Shown piece by piece: positions 9,486-18,751 of a stretch of 64,000 nt of DNA; positions within the stretch are counted from its first letter, which is position 1; each line of letters starts with the position of its first letter. This DNA comes from Aeriscardovia aeriphila (GTDB taxonomy: Bacteria; Actinomycetota; Actinomycetes; Actinomycetales; Bifidobacteriaceae), in NCBI RefSeq assembly GCF_002259595.1, contig NZ_MWWU01000002.1, forward strand, positions 682,001 through 746,000, read 5' to 3'. The notes beneath the pieces are model-generated. The model saw only the letters and a program-made list of their open reading frames with translations. It did not search any database and was not told where the DNA came from. Position numbers and translations under genes: made by a program.

Positions 9486-10166
9486 TCACATCGACACGAA
9501 CACAACCTCAATCGGGTAATCCAGCGCGGTATCGACCTTCTGAACAGCGGTGATACCAAACTTTGCGGCGACATCCTCAGCAGTGGACTTATCTGCATCG
9601 TTGGAATACCACACCGTGTTAGCGGTTGGAGCGGTAGTCTGCAAGTTGCCCGTGCTGACGTTGGTATAACCGGCGTTCCTGAGCACCTGAGCCTGACGAC
9701 CAGCGTAACCATTGCGCTGAGCACCATACTGAGCGCCCAAAGCGTTATACACGCCCACCTGAGCACCCTGATTCACAGGCTGTGCAGCTGGCTGGTTCTG
9801 CTGGTCTTGATTCTGCGAATCGTCCTTCTTCTGGTCGTCCTTCTGATCAGAGTTGGAGGAGCTCGAGGACTGCGAGCTGGCAGTATCCTTCTTTGCACTC
9901 TTCTCGTTGTCAATCTTGCGAGATTCCTTGCTCGAGCTTGCCGACGAGGAGGTTGTCACCTGCGGACGACTCAAGAAGGAGAACTTACCAGAAACCCAAG
10001 CGTATGTGCACAAGCCCAGCAAAACGGCGATGACCAGCGTCAGAACGTAGGGGCGAGTCACTGCCCAACCACTCGGCTTGCCACGATGCAGGCCGATAGG
10101 ACCTGCGGGTGGATTCTCGAAATCATCGTCAAACGCGGACTTCGCTCCAGAACGCTTATCGGCCAT
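9486..10166 (-). CDS. LytR_C-domain membrane-anchored protein
   Basis: A 226-residue protein. A short cytoplasmic N-terminus is followed by one membrane helix (~residues 41-60, YVLTLVIAVLLGLCTYAWV). Then comes a ~75-residue Ser/Lys/Asp/Gln-rich linker and a C-terminal LytR_C domain (~140-226; VGVYNALGAQYGAQRN ... VWYSNDADKSTAEDVAAKF). LytR_C domains occur in envelope proteins of Gram-positive bacteria, often beside LCP ligases that attach glycopolymers to peptidoglycan. The catalytic LCP domain is absent here, so the role is probably structural or accessory. Confidence 0.85.
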   Translation of the reverse strand: MADKRSGAKSAFDDDFENPPAGPIGLHRGKPSGWAVTRPYVLTLVIAVLLGLCTYAWVSGKFSFLSRPQVTTSSSASSSKESRKIDNEKSAKKDTASSQSSSSSNSDQKDDQKKDDSQNQDQQNQPAAQPVNQGAQVGVYNALGAQYGAQRNGYAGRQAQVLRNAGYTNVSTGNLQTTAPTANTVWYSNDADKSTAEDVAAKFGITAVQKVDTALDYPIEVVFVSM

Positions 10167-10449
10167 CTCATCACCTCAGTCTTCATGCCGTGCCATTTAG
10201 GTACCACCGCTGCAAACGCTGTGACAATCTTGCTGTGACATTCACGAGGCAACAACCTCGCTGCAACGAACGCACAGAGATTATCACTGTGAAACTCACC
10301 GTGGCGCAGGGCATTCTTCTCTATACTGCTTTCGATTCTACCGAGCAACTGGCCAAGAGGAAGAGCACTCCCCATTTGTACACACTTTTCCTCACGCTCA
10401 TCCGCGGGTACTCACCAACTCGTTGAGCCATCCGCCTATCCTCACAACT
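10167..10449. other. Divergent intergenic region (LytR_C / ung)
   Basis: This 283-base divergent region holds promoters for both neighbours. I could not assign boxes with confidence. It contains one exact copy of the dispersed 9-mer at 10278-10286. No small gene is evident. Confidence 0.5.
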
Positions 10450-11166
10450 ATGAGCACTGTTCTTCCGCTTTCCGCCATAATGGACCCCAGCTGGGCAACC
10501 GCCCTCGAGCCCGTCGAACCCACCATCCGCAAGATGGGCCAGTTTTTGCGCGATGAGGCCAAGCAGGGTATCCGCACCTTGCCAGCGGGAGACCGTATTT
10601 TCGCTGCTTTTCACATTCCCGTCGATCAGGTGAAGGTGCTCATTGTCGGCCAGGACCCCTACCCCACTCCCGGCAACGCGATTGGCTTGTCCTTCGCGGT
10701 CGCACCTGGAGTCGCGATTCCGGCAAGTTTGCGCAATATTTATAAGGAGCTTGTCGACGATTTAGGCGTTGCTATTCCTGATAATGGCGATCTGACGCCG
10801 TGGACGCATCAAGGTGTCATGCTTCTCAACCGTTGCTTAAGCGTTGAGGCGGGCAAGTCTGGCAGTCACCGCGGTAAAGGCTGGGAGGAGGTGACAGACC
10901 GAGCGATTGAGGTGCTCAATTCTCGTCGCGATTCTCACGGCAAAGCTTTACCGTTAGTGGCAATCTTGTGGGGTCGAGATGCGAGGAGTTTGGCCCCGCG
11001 CTTGACCAACGCTTTTGTCATCGAGTCGGCGCATCCTTCGCCTCTGTCTGCGCGTAATGGCTTTTTTGGTTCGCATCCTTTCTCTCGCACTAATGAGGCG
11101 CTTATTCGCATGGGTGCTCAGCCTGTCGATTGGTCGCTTCCCAGCCACGAAATTGCTGAGTTTTAG
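10450..11166 (+). CDS. ung: Uracil-DNA glycosylase, family 1
   Basis: About 238 residues. Removes uracil from DNA to start base-excision repair. The water-activating motif GQDPYP is present with the catalytic Asp, and the minor-groove loop HPSPLSA carries the catalytic His. [11 protein letters not shown] corresponds to the LLLN uracil-binding segment. Start choice is uncertain: ATG 10450 gives an N-terminus of normal length, a TTG in frame at 10423 is possible, and neither has a clear ribosome site. It is preceded by a divergent promoter region. Confidence 0.95.
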   Translation: MSTVLPLSAIMDPSWATALEPVEPTIRKMGQFLRDEAKQGIRTLPAGDRIFAAFHIPVDQVKVLIVGQDPYPTPGNAIGLSFAVAPGVAIPASLRNIYKELVDDLGVAIPDNGDLTPWTHQGVMLLNRCLSVEAGKSGSHRGKGWEEVTDRAIEVLNSRRDSHGKALPLVAILWGRDARSLAPRLTNAFVIESAHPSPLSARNGFFGSHPFSRTNEALIRMGAQPVDWSLPSHEIAEF

Positions 11167-11404
11167 GCCTCAACTTGTCAGGCTACGTCACGCTCGACCA
11201 GAAAACTGTTACTGCCTGCAGCTAGTGAACCAGCCCGGCGCATGACCGAGGAGAAGTCCAACGCGCAACCAACCAGAAGCTCAGCAATCAGCAAACCGAG
11301 AGAAAACTCAGAATATTTGCAAAATCTCGTAAAAGTTAGGCACAAATCGGCAGAATTTGAGTGAAATAAGGCTGAGATTCCTCTGTTCCCGCTAGTCTAA
11401 AGGT

Positions 11405-12430
11405 ATGTCTTTATTCACGAATAGCGCTCAGGTCAACACTCCTCAACTGTTGACCTCCGAAGATTCTGCTCGCGCACAGGAACTGACCAATCAGCTTCGC
11501 GAGCGTTTTAGCTCCCAGGTCGTCGGCCAGACGATGCTGCGCGAGTCCCTGATTACCACGCTGATTGCCGGTGGCCACATTCTCATTGAGTCCGTTCCTG
11601 GCCTGGCAAAGACCACCGCCGCTCAGACCTTGGCCCACAGCGTTTCCGGTACCTTCTCTCGCGTGCAGTGCACACCAGATTTGATGCCATCCGACTTGGT
11701 GGGAACCCAAATTTTTGATTTCCAGTCGCGCGAACTGACCACACATGTCGGCCCGATCAACGCCAACGTCGTGCTGCTCGATGAGATCAACCGTTCTTCG
11801 GCAAAAACACAGTCGGCCATGCTCGAAGCTATGGCTGAGCGCGCTATCACCATTGGTGGCAAGCGCATCGAACTGCCAAACCCCTTCATGGTGATCGCCA
11901 CGCAGAACCCGATTGAGGAAGAGGGAACGTACAATCTGCCAGAAGCGCAGATGGATCGTTTCTTCATGAAGACGGTGATGACCTACCCAAGCGGCGAGGA
12001 AGAGCGTCAGATTCTTGACCTTCTCGCTCAGCGCGGCTCCGACACGCCAAATATGAGTGGCAGCAAGTTGAGCATTGATGATGTTCAGTTCCTGCGTACC
12101 GCTGCTCGTCGCGTGCACGTTTCGGAAAAGATCGAGCAGTACGTGGTGGACTTGGTCTCCACGACTCGCGGTTCTGGCCCTCGCCCGATCGATGGTTTGG
12201 CGCAGTTGGTGCGTTTGGGTGCTTCTCCTCGTGCTTCCATCGCTTTGGTGCGTATTGGTCAGGCTTTCGCTTTGATGAATGGCCGCGACTTCGTTATCCC
12301 CGAAGACATCAAGATTTTTGCTCATGAGGTTCTGCGCCATCGTATTTTGCTCACCTTCGAGGCTTTGGCTGACAATGTGACCAGCGATGAGATTGTGGAC
12401 CGCGTAGTGCAGGTGGTTCCTATTCCATGA
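11405..12430 (+). CDS. MoxR-type AAA+ ATPase
   Basis: A protein of 341 residues and first gene of a six-gene overlapping operon. Walker A is ESVPGLAKTT (~62-71), Walker B NVVLLDEINR, and sensor 1 is in FMVIATQNPIEEEGTY. MoxR ATPases act as chaperones that mature or load metal or partners onto von Willebrand factor A (VWA) proteins, two of which are encoded downstream. The stop overlaps the DUF58 start by 4 bases. It starts at ATG 11405 after CTAAAGGT, close to the codon. Confidence 0.95.
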   Translation: MSLFTNSAQVNTPQLLTSEDSARAQELTNQLRERFSSQVVGQTMLRESLITTLIAGGHILIESVPGLAKTTAAQTLAHSVSGTFSRVQCTPDLMPSDLVGTQIFDFQSRELTTHVGPINANVVLLDEINRSSAKTQSAMLEAMAERAITIGGKRIELPNPFMVIATQNPIEEEGTYNLPEAQMDRFFMKTVMTYPSGEEERQILDLLAQRGSDTPNMSGSKLSIDDVQFLRTAARRVHVSEKIEQYVVDLVSTTRGSGPRPIDGLAQLVRLGASPRASIALVRIGQAFALMNGRDFVIPEDIKIFAHEVLRHRILLTFEALADNVTSDEIVDRVVQVVPIP

Positions 12431-13416
12431 GGAAAACCATGAGGAAAACTGAGCGTACTCCTTACTCTCCCTCACTTGCTGAGGAGGAACAGGCTCTTTT
12501 CCGCTCGCGTGTCGAATCGTTTGCTTCGCGCCTCACCCTTCCCCTCTCCCAGCATGCTCTGGGCTTGTTGGAGGGCGAGCATCAGTCCGACATGTCCGGC
12601 AATGGCTTTGACTTCTTGGATTTGAGGGAGTACCAGGCTGGCGATTCCGCACAGGCTATAGATTGGCAGGCTTCGGCACGCCTGTCCCGCCCGATTGTGG
12701 TCAACCGCCAAAAAGATGTGATTTCCACCTCGTGGCTGCTGCTCGACACCGGCCAGGAAATGATGAGCGTTACGCCCTCGGGTGAGACGGCTTTGCAAGT
12801 GGCCAGTAATGCACTGCGCCTCTTTGCTCTGCTTTCGCTGCGTCGTTCGGATGAAATCTCGCTGGTGTTGGCTGATTCGGGTACGATTTCGCGTTTGCCA
12901 TTTAACGGTGGTTACGCGAAGTTTGACACGACTTTGCGCGATGCCGTGGAAGGCAGGGCCTTTGCTCCGCGCGACTTGACGGCTTTGCTGCGTTATGCGC
13001 AGAAAATTCCTCGCCAGGATGGTTTGATCGTGTTGGCAACCGACGCCACAGCATTGACTACTGAGCAGACGCAGTTGATGACTCAGCTGTCGCAAGACCA
13101 TGCTCTCGTCGTCGTGGGTGTTTCAACGCTTAACCCGTTCGATTCCGCTTGGCCACTGCTCACTGATTCTTCGACAGGACGTAAGATGCCAGCATTTTTG
13201 AGGGATGCAAGCTTGTCGCAAGAGTTGGATCGTCGTCGCACTGCGCTCAATGAAGCCTTGCGATTACAGTTGCGCCGCCATGCAGACACCTATGTGAGTG
13301 CCAGCTCGAGCCAAGAGATGATTGACACCGTGCTGAAACTGATTTCCACGAGTATGAAATCGCCGCGCCACGCTCATCAATCCCTGCTCGCCACTGCGCA
13401 GAAGGGTGGGAAGTGA
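12427..13416 (+). CDS. DUF58 family protein
   Basis: A protein of 329 residues with the DUF58 signature around residues 60-105 (GNGFDFLDLREYQAGDSAQA then IDWQASARLSRPIV) and a VWA-like fold after it (WLLLDTGQEMM, a partial MIDAS). DUF58 proteins accompany MoxR and VWA proteins almost universally; the molecular role is not established. It overlaps both neighbours by 4 bases, so the stoichiometry of the complex is probably set by coupled translation. Confidence 0.92.
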   Translation: MRKTMRKTERTPYSPSLAEEEQALFRSRVESFASRLTLPLSQHALGLLEGEHQSDMSGNGFDFLDLREYQAGDSAQAIDWQASARLSRPIVVNRQKDVISTSWLLLDTGQEMMSVTPSGETALQVASNALRLFALLSLRRSDEISLVLADSGTISRLPFNGGYAKFDTTLRDAVEGRAFAPRDLTALLRYAQKIPRQDGLIVLATDATALTTEQTQLMTQLSQDHALVVVGVSTLNPFDSAWPLLTDSSTGRKMPAFLRDASLSQELDRRRTALNEALRLQLRRHADTYVSASSSQEMIDTVLKLISTSMKSPRHAHQSLLATAQKGGK

Positions 13417-13916
13417 TGACGACAGGTTTTTGGGCTTTACCCGCTCTTTCTCATATGTGGGCGTACCTGATTGTGGGCATTGTGGCAATCTTGGGCGCTG
13501 TTATTGCCGTGGTGCTGCTGGTGTTACCTGCCAGCCGCAAGGAAAAAGTGAAGGCGGAGAAGAAGCAAGCCCATCATGACATGCGTTACTGGCAAAAGCT
13601 CGTCTCCCAGGTGGGTATTGACTTTAACTCGGGCACTATTTCCGAGGCGGAGGCATACTCTCGCCTTGCCCAGATTGCCAGAAACTTTGCATCCAGCCGC
13701 TTAGGAGTTGACCTGAGTTCGAGTACCTTGCTGGATTTGAACCAGCGTGTTCCTTTGGGCTCCAAGCAGCAGTTCCAACAGCTGCGTCAAACGATTGCTG
13801 CTCTCTACCCGCCGGAGTTTGCTCATGCGGCGACGAATGCTGCGGCAGATGAGGCGAGTGTGGCTGCAGCGATGAATTGGGTGAACAATTTGATTGAGAG
13901 GTGGAATAACCGATGA
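13413..13916 (+). CDS. Membrane-anchored protein of the MoxR operon
   Basis: A 167-residue protein. One membrane helix near residues 15-40 (WAYLIVGIVAILGAVIAVVLLVLP) is followed by a basic stretch and a helical cytoplasmic region. The position corresponds to the small DUF4129/DUF4381-like membrane partner often found between DUF58 and VWA genes, but I do not recognise a defined family. It overlaps both neighbours by 4 bases. Confidence 0.75.
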   Translation: MMTTGFWALPALSHMWAYLIVGIVAILGAVIAVVLLVLPASRKEKVKAEKKQAHHDMRYWQKLVSQVGIDFNSGTISEAEAYSRLAQIARNFASSRLGVDLSSSTLLDLNQRVPLGSKQQFQQLRQTIAALYPPEFAHAATNAAADEASVAAAMNWVNNLIERWNNR

Positions 13917-15106
13917 ATGTGACATTCCGCTGGCCTCTCGTCCTTTTCCTGTTCAGTTTGGCCGCGCTGCTCGTGCTCGCTGGAGTGCTCATCGCCTCGT
14001 GGTTGATGAATCGCTCGCATACTTTTAGCGCGTGGCGCAAGCGCGTGTTCTCGCAGCAGAAGCGCAAGGAAGCTCGCGAGGGCACTGGTGAGAACGCTGA
14101 TTCTGCACAGTCCACACTCGACCGCGCGCTGGCGAAAACCCGCCATCTCGCCCCTCGCACCCCCGAGCAGCCGATGGTCTGGTCGGTCAAGCAGCTTCTC
14201 AAGCGCGCCCCGTATGCTGCTCGCATGCGCCGCTACGTGGTGCTCAGCGTAGTGAGCCTGCTTGCCGCTCTGGGTTTGACGGTTTCTGCTGTGGGGCTGA
14301 CGGGACGACCGAGCGCTGTTAATCAAGTGGCGTCGCAAAACCATTCGCGCCAGATCATCCTCTGCCTCGACGTTTCTGGCTCCGCGCTGCCTTTCGACCG
14401 CGAAGTGATCGCCACCTACCTGGATTTGATCGATCATTTCCGCACGGAAAAAATCGGCATGAGCATTTTCAACTCGACCAGCCGCACCGTTTTCCCGCTC
14501 ACCAGCGACTACCACCTCGTCAAAAAAGAGTTGACGAAGGCTTTAGGCGCGCTCAAAGGCGTGGAAAACCAGAAGTCTATCGAAAATATGAGCCAGCAAG
14601 ATTATCAGAATATCTCTGACTGGCTCGAGGGCACGCAGGATCGTAAGGATTCCACTTCGCTGATTGGCGATGGCCTCGTCTCCTGTGCGGCCATGGCTCC
14701 GAACTTCTCGGCTACCGCGACCAAGCAGCAAAACCGTGTGGCGCCAACCTCTATCGTTTTCGCCACGGATAACGTGCTGTCCGGCACTCCGGTGTATTCG
14801 CTGCGTCAGGCCCTGCATTTGACTGAGCTCAACTCGATTCGCGTCGATACACTGTTTACCGGTACTGACGTTCAGTCCGCTGCTGCACAAGATTTGAAGG
14901 CGCAAACCACTGCTTTAGGCGGCACTTTCCAGGTGCGCAGCGCCAATAATTCGGTGGCTGACTTGGTGACCGCTATTGAGCAGCAGAAGAGCCGTTCGCA
15001 GACGAATCCGGATGCTGATGTGGTCGATCAGCCGCAGTGGTGGCTGATTGTGGGCATGCTCTGTGCAGCTGTCCTCTTCCTTGTTGCCGGGTGGGTGAGA
15101 CGATAA
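13913..15106 (+). CDS. VWA-domain membrane protein 1
   Basis: A protein of 397 residues. Membrane helices lie at ~8-32, ~108-130 and the C-terminal ~375-395. The VWA domain starts at about residue 145 with the MIDAS motif DVSGS (Asp153, Ser155, Ser157), and a later Asp in FATDN completes a metal site. The domain is probably outside the cytoplasmic membrane between helices 2 and 3, as in BatA/BatB-like proteins. The stop shares one base with the next ATG (TAATG). It holds one copy of the dispersed 9-mer (14599-14607). Confidence 0.9.
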   Translation: MNVTFRWPLVLFLFSLAALLVLAGVLIASWLMNRSHTFSAWRKRVFSQQKRKEAREGTGENADSAQSTLDRALAKTRHLAPRTPEQPMVWSVKQLLKRAPYAARMRRYVVLSVVSLLAALGLTVSAVGLTGRPSAVNQVASQNHSRQIILCLDVSGSALPFDREVIATYLDLIDHFRTEKIGMSIFNSTSRTVFPLTSDYHLVKKELTKALGALKGVENQKSIENMSQQDYQNISDWLEGTQDRKDSTSLIGDGLVSCAAMAPNFSATATKQQNRVAPTSIVFATDNVLSGTPVYSLRQALHLTELNSIRVDTLFTGTDVQSAAAQDLKAQTTALGGTFQVRSANNSVADLVTAIEQQKSRSQTNPDADVVDQPQWWLIVGMLCAAVLFLVAGWVRR

Positions 15107-16158
15107 TGATCCAATTTTCTGATTTTGTTTTCTTGCCCGTCACTGGCGCTTGGTGGTCCACTCTCCTGCTTGACGTCATCGTCGTGGCAAGCTTCGTGGT
15201 GGGTGTGAGTCTGTTTACTGCTCGTCGCGCTAATAATGATGCGCTGGTGTGGGATTGGCTGCGCCGTGGCCTTCTCCTGCTCGCCCTTCTGGCCGCTTCG
15301 CTTGGCCCTACCCAGGTGAGCAATACGACGAGTGCTGCGGTGAACCAGACGGATGTTTTCTTCGCCGTGGATACCACGGGTTCGATCGCTGTTGGTGATG
15401 CTCGCCTTCCTGGTAAGGCTCAGCCTGTCACTCGTTTGAGTGCGTCGCGCGAGATTATCAGAAACGTGATGAAGCTCTACCCTTCTGCTCGCTACGCGGG
15501 AATCAATTTCGCTTCTTCGGCCAACATTGACCTTCCGGTGACTGCTGATCGTGAGGCGGTGCTCTCTTGGGTTGATAATCTGGAGGTCGAGCCGACTGCT
15601 GTTTCCGCTGGCTCTTCGCTGGATCAGCCTCTCGACACGCTGATTAAGGCGATGCAGGATGTTCATGCGGAGCGCCCCCATGACGTCATCGTCCTCTACT
15701 ACCTCTCGGATGGTGAGTCGACGAGTTCTCGCCAGCGCCGCACTTTCTCGGCTTTGCGTGAGTTTGTCGATGGCGGCGCGGTGATCTCCGTGGGTTCGGC
15801 TCAGGGCGGTCAGGTTCCTTTGGTGACTGCTCAGAACACTCGCGAGATCAGCCGCAGCGCTTCTCCGACAAGCCCGAACGGGTGGGTGAATGACCCAGAT
15901 ACGAAGAAGCCTGCCATTTCGCGTATGGATGCTTCCACGTTGAAGAGCATTGCTGATGAGATGTCGGTGGACGAGGTCGACGGCTCTCAGTCACTCGATT
16001 CGCTGAAGAGCCACGCTTCTTCTCGTTTCTTGGTGGAGAAGAGCACGAGGCGTCGCGCTGTTCGCAGCTACATGGTCTGGCCTTTTGCTCTGATTATTGC
16101 CGTCCTGGCAATCTGGGAGCTGGGTGTTGATGTAGCCAGGATGAGGAGGTTCCTATGA
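15106..16158 (+). CDS. VWA-domain membrane protein 2
   Basis: A protein of 350 residues. N-terminal helices ~18-38 and ~53-70, VWA domain from ~80 with MIDAS DTTGS (Asp89, Thr91, Ser93; the first Ser of DxSxS is Thr), and a C-terminal helix (~322-342, WPFALIIAVLAIWELGV). ATG 15106 overlaps the previous stop; an open frame extends 69 bases upstream but would overlap VWA protein 1. The two VWA proteins with MoxR and DUF58 probably make one membrane complex. It contains two copies of the dispersed 9-mer in opposite orientation. Confidence 0.9.
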   Translation: MIQFSDFVFLPVTGAWWSTLLLDVIVVASFVVGVSLFTARRANNDALVWDWLRRGLLLLALLAASLGPTQVSNTTSAAVNQTDVFFAVDTTGSIAVGDARLPGKAQPVTRLSASREIIRNVMKLYPSARYAGINFASSANIDLPVTADREAVLSWVDNLEVEPTAVSAGSSLDQPLDTLIKAMQDVHAERPHDVIVLYYLSDGESTSSRQRRTFSALREFVDGGAVISVGSAQGGQVPLVTAQNTREISRSASPTSPNGWVNDPDTKKPAISRMDASTLKSIADEMSVDEVDGSQSLDSLKSHASSRFLVEKSTRRRAVRSYMVWPFALIIAVLAIWELGVDVARMRRFL

Positions 16159-16697
16159 ATTATCCTGTCATTCGCCGCACGGTAAGCGCCATCGTGCTGG
16201 TACTGTTACTGGTTATCTCAGGATTATCACTGGCCAACTTCTTTGCCGCGCGCAATTACACGAATATCGCCCACACTTTGAGCTCGACAGTGAAGGCGGC
16301 GCAAGGCCAGAGCCCCGATATTGCCACCCTTCAGGCTCAGCAGGAGCAGGCGGATGCGCAGTTAGCTGACGCTCAGTCGTCCTCGTGGTACCAGACGCCG
16401 TCCTTGCACGCTGCGTATTCTCAGGCTCAGCAGGTGTCTGATCGTCTGGCAACACTGTTGAGGCATATGAATGATGGAATGACGTACGCTCAAGCTGTGG
16501 CAACGGTGGAGGGCAAGAGTGGCACGGCGAGCTCGGCGAAGAAGCAGAATTCTGCAAATAATGCGAACTCGTCCCACCAGTCGGATTCTGATGCCCAGCA
16601 AAAAGAGCAGCAGAAGCAGCAGATGGATCAGTTGTTGAAGAACAACTCTTCGGATAAGCAGTCGAGCACGAGTAGTGATACGCAAAAACCGTGGTGA
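16155..16697 (+). CDS. Signal-anchored Gln/Ser-rich protein, last gene of MoxR operon
   Basis: A protein of 180 residues. The N-terminal hydrophobic segment (~10-32, VSAIVLVLLLVISGLSLANFF) is a signal anchor. The rest is helical and polar, with a Gln/Asn/Ser/Lys-rich tail (QQKEQQKQQMDQLL). No known family was recognised. It overlaps VWA protein 2 by 4 bases and is followed by a strong terminator, which defines the operon end. Confidence 0.75.
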   Translation: MNYPVIRRTVSAIVLVLLLVISGLSLANFFAARNYTNIAHTLSSTVKAAQGQSPDIATLQAQQEQADAQLADAQSSSWYQTPSLHAAYSQAQQVSDRLATLLRHMNDGMTYAQAVATVEGKSGTASSAKKQNSANNANSSHQSDSDAQQKEQQKQQMDQLLKNNSSDKQSSTSSDTQKPW

Positions 16698-16721
16698 GTA
16701 GCGCAATTTCGTGACTGGCAC

Positions 16722-16770
16722 AAGGCCTGTGGATTATTTTCATCGAATAGTCCACAGGCCTTTCTTTTTT
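16722..16770 (+). terminator. Terminator of the MoxR/VWA operon
   Basis: AAGGCCTGTGGA (16722-16733) pairs perfectly with TCCACAGGCCTT (16751-16762), followed by TCTTTTTT. It is a classical intrinsic terminator 25 bases past the last stop. Confidence 0.95.
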
Positions 16771-16805
16771 CTGTTTGCTCCCCTTTATTGCGCTTGACTG
16801 GGAGC

Positions 16806-17123
16806 ATGACTGTTCAACCACAGCTGAGCTTGCCAGTTGAGAGCGCAAGCAGTGTCACCGCCTGCAGCTTTCCTGCACGGGTGTCACAGATGAATCAACT
16901 CACCTCCTGCGTGAGCTCGGGCTTTGCACTCGAGTCGCAGCTACGCGCGCTGTGTACTCGTTTGCACACTGTTGCCGATGAAGGGTTTGTGCTCTGCCAG
17001 CGAGCGCGCGACTCTTCCTGGTATGGGCGTGCGAGTAGCGCTTACCGCGCTCAAGTGGATGAGCTGTACAACTCGTATGTGCTACTCGACGCATTATGTT
17101 GCAGCGTTGAAGAATATGCCTAA
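16806..17123 (+). CDS. Small WXG-like protein
   Basis: A helical protein of 105 residues. The central ~50 residues predict two helices, with WYGRASSAYRAQVDEL near the turn, which resembles the W-x-G turn of WXG100 proteins (W-Y-G). It is Cys-rich for such a protein (five to six Cys). It ends 85 bases before a large protein with a similar helical N-terminus and a lipase domain, the arrangement seen when a small WXG protein is the secretion partner of an LXG-type effector. The start is ATG 16806; an in-frame TTG 18 bases upstream is possible. Confidence 0.6.
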   Translation: MTVQPQLSLPVESASSVTACSFPARVSQMNQLTSCVSSGFALESQLRALCTRLHTVADEGFVLCQRARDSSWYGRASSAYRAQVDELYNSYVLLDALCCSVEEYA

Positions 17124-17208
17124 CGCGGCTCCGCGCTGCGAAGCTGTACCAGTGACAACTATCACCTCCCTGAGCTGCCGCGACTATCCTGTTTGAGAAA
17201 GGTCTGCC

Positions 17209-18717
17209 ATGCCCGATTCAGTAACTCCCCTCGCCCATGTTTCTTCTGCTCGCTACGGCGTTGACACTGAGGAGATGCTTCAGTTGAGCTCCTTGTGTTT
17301 TACTGCGAGAAACACTGCGACTGAGCTCGACACGAGTGTGCGTTACGCTATGGCTCAAGCGCAGAACACGGCACGTACGCGCATGCTCTGCCAGTATGCG
17401 AATCTGGCTGATTCTCCGCATTCGCAACTGGGATGGCATAGTCAGGCTGCACAAACTCTGGTGGATCAGCTTCAACTCGTTCTGGCGAGCCTTCTCCAGG
17501 CTGTGGAGGAAACTCAGGAGCACAGCGAGTTTCTTGCCACGGCGTTAGCGCGAGCTTCAGGTCTGTACTCTTCTGTCGAAGTGACAATCTTGAGCTATAT
17601 AAGCGGTTCGGCAAACCTTAATTCCCTGTTTTCCGCAGGAGCTTCCACCGGCCTGGCTACCAGTGAGGCGAACTCGAGCGGTACGAGCATGCTCTTACCA
17701 GCAGGCTCAAGCCCGAGTTCCCGTGCAGAGAATTTTGGTTTCTGGTATGGCACTGATGCCTACCAGCAGGATGTTCTGCGCCTTCTCAGCGGCTATGGCG
17801 AGGACGGGGTGAGAGCGGGCAAACAGTTTGCCGCCTCAGGCTCGCCTGTCGTGGGAAATATGGCGTCAGTACTGGGGTTGACGGGAAATGGCATCCGCAA
17901 TGCTGTGTACGGTGGTAATCTCAGCGTTTCCCCTGCTGCTCAAGCACCGACCAGCTTGACCGGGGCGGCAGATATCTCCGGGGCTTACCGAAACCTGGAA
18001 AAGCTGGGCAACGCCACCTGGGACAAGCCGCACAGCACCGTGGCCGTGCAAGCCATTCGCAACGGTGACGGGCAGAGGTCATGGGTGGTGTATATTCCGG
18101 GCACCCAAACCAATACGACGGCGCCCATTGGGTGGCTGAGAAATCTCGATTTGATGAGTTCCCTCCCTGTTCAGCGCAAGCAGGCGGCGAGTGCACGTTT
18201 TGTCGAGGAAGCGATGCGCCAAGCAGGAGTGCCCGCCACCGAGCCTGTTGCCCTCGTCGGCCATTCTCAGGGAGGAATTATTGCCGCGACGCTTGCCGAA
18301 GAGCCGTCGAAGTATTCCATCACGCATGTCATTACCGCAGGCTCTCCTATAGCTGGGCATCGCATACCGGACAACGTGCGCGTTACCAGTAGCGAAACCC
18401 AAGGCGAACTGGTTTCCCACCTGGACGCGATGGACAACCCGAAGCGGGACAACTGGGTGACGGTTCGAGGGCAGATGAAACGGCCTGAAAATCTTCCCAA
18501 CACCCTCAACAAACAGGGGCTCAAGATGAGCGACTCACCAGCGGCGACGCATGGGATGAACTTCCACCGCGCAAACTGGCAGGATGCCATCGACTCTGGC
18601 TCGCCTGCCGCTGCTCAAGCAAGTGAGGAATTTAGTCGCGAGTTTGGAGGCGAAGTGGAGAAAACGCTGTTCTTCGAAGGCTTGCTCACGGCGGATAGTG
18701 ATGCTGAAGGGTGGTGA
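17209..18717 (+). CDS. Helical-domain alpha/beta-hydrolase (lipase-like)
   Basis: A protein of 502 residues. Residues 1-~130 are helical with no signal peptide and resemble a WXG/LXG-type secretion domain. A Ser/Gly/Ala linker follows (~135-180). The C-terminal part is an alpha/beta hydrolase with the nucleophile elbow GHSQGG (~350-355, VALVGHSQGGIIAATLAEE) and a candidate catalytic His in MNFHRANW. It could be an ESX/T7SS-exported lipase or phospholipase effector, as LXG-lipase toxins are in streptococci. I see no immunity gene beside it. A cytoplasmic esterase is the alternative. Confidence 0.75.
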   Translation: MPDSVTPLAHVSSARYGVDTEEMLQLSSLCFTARNTATELDTSVRYAMAQAQNTARTRMLCQYANLADSPHSQLGWHSQAAQTLVDQLQLVLASLLQAVEETQEHSEFLATALARASGLYSSVEVTILSYISGSANLNSLFSAGASTGLATSEANSSGTSMLLPAGSSPSSRAENFGFWYGTDAYQQDVLRLLSGYGEDGVRAGKQFAASGSPVVGNMASVLGLTGNGIRNAVYGGNLSVSPAAQAPTSLTGAADISGAYRNLEKLGNATWDKPHSTVAVQAIRNGDGQRSWVVYIPGTQTNTTAPIGWLRNLDLMSSLPVQRKQAASARFVEEAMRQAGVPATEPVALVGHSQGGIIAATLAEEPSKYSITHVITAGSPIAGHRIPDNVRVTSSETQGELVSHLDAMDNPKRDNWVTVRGQMKRPENLPNTLNKQGLKMSDSPAATHGMNFHRANWQDAIDSGSPAAAQASEEFSREFGGEVEKTLFFEGLLTADSDAEGW

Positions 18718-18751
18718 GAGGAAAACTACCCTGTCCGATAGGCTTAAAGGT

